DNA of 64,000 nucleotides, taken from positions 54,283 to 118,282 of the forward strand of contig NZ_JAROCC010000012.1 of assembly GCF_030433715.1 (NCBI RefSeq), read 5' to 3'. A program made the translations under genes and the position numbers. Below are positions 62,653 to 64,000 of this stretch, piece after piece. Source of the DNA: Sporosarcina highlanderae (lineage in GTDB: Bacteria > Bacillota > Bacilli > Bacillales_A > Planococcaceae). Position 1 is the stretch's first letter, and each line of letters starts with the position of its first letter. Under the pieces are notes generated by a model. The model had not been told where the DNA came from. It saw only the letters and a program-made list of their open reading frames with translations, and ran no database searches.

Positions 62653-63087
62653 ATGTGGAAGGACTATATAAGTTCAATATCTAAAGATTATGCTTTGAAA
62701 CCACCGGCATCTCCTGCTGAAATAATTCAAATTTCAAAGGAACTAAATGTGGAACTACCAAAATGTTTGTTTGAATTATATGGTGAAACAAATGGAGTGT
62801 TCGATAGTTTCGGTTGTCCTTTAATATGGTCAACTTCACAAATAGTAAAGGATAATTTATTTTTTAGAAACTTTGGTGACTATAAGGATATTTATATGCC
62901 ATTTGAACACTTGTTATTTTTTTCGGATAACGGCTGCGGTGACCTATTTGGCTTTAAAATATTAAATGGTAGCATTCAAACAGAAGATATTTATGTATGG
63001 AACCACGATGATGACAGCAGAACGTGGGTTGCTTCATCCCTGGAAGTATTTATTAAAGGTTGGATTACTGGTGAAATTACTACTTAG
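62653..63087 (+). CDS. SMI1/KNR4 (SUKH) family protein
   Basis: Protein of 144 residues with the SUKH pattern (SPAEIIQISKELNVELPKCLFELYGETNGVF; FSDNGCGDLFGFKI near 95; a C-terminal SLEVFIKGWITGE). SUKH proteins are typical immunity proteins against polymorphic nuclease toxins; no toxin gene is next to it, so it may be an orphan immunity gene. SD is weak (AGGATGG). Confidence 0.82.
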   Translation: MWKDYISSISKDYALKPPASPAEIIQISKELNVELPKCLFELYGETNGVFDSFGCPLIWSTSQIVKDNLFFRNFGDYKDIYMPFEHLLFFSDNGCGDLFGFKILNGSIQTEDIYVWNHDDDSRTWVASSLEVFIKGWITGEITT

Positions 63088-63159
63088 ATAAAGGTATTTG
63101 ATTATTAAAGTAACGAGTGCATTAGTTGAAGATCGTTGAGGTGCTTAGAAAGTCTTTTT

Positions 63160-63200
63160 CTTCTTCAACTAACGAAGCAGGTTAGTTCAAGAAGGATTAG
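63160..63200. repeat. Cassette-type repeat, copy 2
   Basis: TCAACTAACGAAGCAGGTTA-GTTCAAGAAGGA (about 63167-63198) between the SUKH and DUF3885 genes; same inverted ACTAAC/GTTAGT and the same TTCAAGAAGGA end as copies 1 and 3. Confidence 0.75.
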
Positions 63201-63231
63201 TGATAAAATGAAAGAAAAACGAGGTGCTAAT

Positions 63232-63864
63232 ATGTTTCTTAATGATTATATGAGTGAGAAGTTCCCTAATTTAAAACTAAGACCACCTCTTTTTTATAAT
63301 TGGGATACAGGTATTCGATTTGAGTTGGGCAATCCTGATGACAATGATGAAGTAAGTTATATGAAGAGTGTCTATAACCGTTCTTTATCTATTTTCAAAA
63401 GCCTTCATTCTGTTGATGATGAAATAATTATAGTAGCCAACGTACATCATGCTGGCGAACAAAATTTATTAAAAAGAAGAAAACTAAAAATATTTAACCA
63501 TTATATAAAATCTAAAAATGTCTTATATAGACTACAACATAGGGTTATTCCATATGTTTTTGAAGATGTGTACGACATCTACGACTTTGAAACTCATAGA
63601 TACACACTTCAATGTAATGTATCTGAAGTAAAATACATTAACATGATAAAAGCAATTTGTAATCACGACATGGATATTAAACCTAAAATATTTCATGATG
63701 TATTTTTTATCAATAAAACCAAAAATACAATCTTTCATATTTACGATGACAGAGGTTGTGATGTTTTATCTTCAGACAAAGAGTCTATTGGTCATTTGTA
63801 TAAAAATTACAACGATTGGATTTTAGATTATGACAGGAATACAATTGATAAAACATTTCAATAA
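63232..63864 (+). CDS. DUF3885 domain protein
   Basis: Protein of 210 residues with the DUF3885 start (FYNWDTGIRFELGNPDDNDEVSYMKSVYNRSLSIFKSLHSVDDEIIIVANV) and a second half with HIYDDRGCDVLSSDKESIGHLYKNYNDWILDYDR. Often found among orphan immunity-like genes in Bacillales; function unknown. ATG 63232 follows GAGG by 7 bases; ATG 63208 is an alternative. Confidence 0.78.
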   Translation: MFLNDYMSEKFPNLKLRPPLFYNWDTGIRFELGNPDDNDEVSYMKSVYNRSLSIFKSLHSVDDEIIIVANVHHAGEQNLLKRRKLKIFNHYIKSKNVLYRLQHRVIPYVFEDVYDIYDFETHRYTLQCNVSEVKYINMIKAICNHDMDIKPKIFHDVFFINKTKNTIFHIYDDRGCDVLSSDKESIGHLYKNYNDWILDYDRNTIDKTFQ

Positions 63865-63877
63865 TCGACCTGTACTT

Positions 63878-63925
63878 ACTCAACTAACGGGTGCTTTACT
63901 TCAAGAAGGAGTTAAGCTTTTTTAA
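63878..63925. repeat. Cassette-type repeat, copy 3
   Basis: CTCAACTAACGGGTG followed by CTTTACTTCAAGAAGGAG and TTAAGCTTTTTTAACTCC. It joins the ACTAACG start of copy 2 with the CTTTACTTCAAGAAGGAG part of copy 1. Also acts as a terminator-like hairpin (GGAGTTAA/TTAACTCC). Confidence 0.75.
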
Positions 63926-64000
63926 CTCCCATGAAAATTAAACTCTCAACTACGCAAAAATGACAACACTAAAGAAGACGCAACTCAGGTTTTTTAAAAA

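Overview
The window is a chromosome segment of a Gram-positive, low-to-moderate GC member of the Bacillales, most likely a Planococcaceae (Sporosarcina-like) bacterium. This rests on Bacillus-type gene order: ecsAB; uvrBA; hprK-lgt-yvoD-ppaX-yvoF; trxB; yvcI-rapZ-yvcK-whiA-crh; clpP; cggR-gapA-pgk-tpiA-gpmI-eno-secG; est-rnr-smpB-ssrA. It is supported by AGGAGG-type ribosome binding sites, frequent TTG/GTG starts, and LexA, CtsR, CggR and sigma-W-like sites of Bacillus type. The genus is an inference.

1-34 kb is a core region, almost all on the plus strand. It holds an Ecs ABC exporter, the UvrA/UvrB excision pair (LexA-like box upstream of uvrB), an envelope-stress protein behind a textbook sigma-W promoter, and the catabolite-repression proteins HprK, PpaX and Crh. 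It also holds thioredoxin reductase, the yvcI-crh operon, ClpP, the CggR-controlled glycolytic operon, SecG, and the RNase R/SmpB/tmRNA rescue set. HprK, PpaX and Crh set the phosphorylation state of Crh, while CggR controls the genes of lower glycolysis, so this stretch concentrates carbon-flux sensing. Between trxB and yvcI lies a candidate small RNA behind four PhoP-like repeats.

34.05-51.09 kb is a 17-kb integrative element inserted in the 3' end of ssrA, bounded by 31-bp direct repeats (attL 34049-34079, attR 51055-51085). From the left it carries a tyrosine integrase, about 700 bp without genes that looks like a large structured RNA ending in a minus-strand terminator, a 54-bp tandem repeat with an 18-bp palindrome, and a divergent repressor/early-promoter switch. 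A long run of small genes follows, including an SF2-like ATPase, zinc-binding proteins and a second XRE regulator. The last plus-strand module encodes a TP901-type tail tape measure protein and a terminase-small-subunit-like HTH protein. No capsid, portal, large terminase, tail tube, holin or lysin gene was recognised. The layout suggests a phage satellite (PICI-like) that brings its own tail ruler, which would be an unusual combination.

51-64 kb is AT-rich accessory chromosome: a fragment of another integrase beside attR, a MerR regulator with a C45-type acyltransferase, a possible exosporium protein, a lipoprotein, a polysaccharide deacetylase, a PLC-like hydrolase and a copper-storage-like protein. 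It also holds a rifampin ADP-ribosyltransferase, a GNAT gene broken by one stop codon, a threonine-aldolase-like enzyme and a MurA paralogue with Asp at the fosfomycin-target Cys position. At the end, three small genes (VOC, SUKH, DUF3885) are separated by a recurring repeat and look like a cassette array.

All functions come from reading the translated sequences and motifs; no searches were run. Calls inside the element are the least certain.
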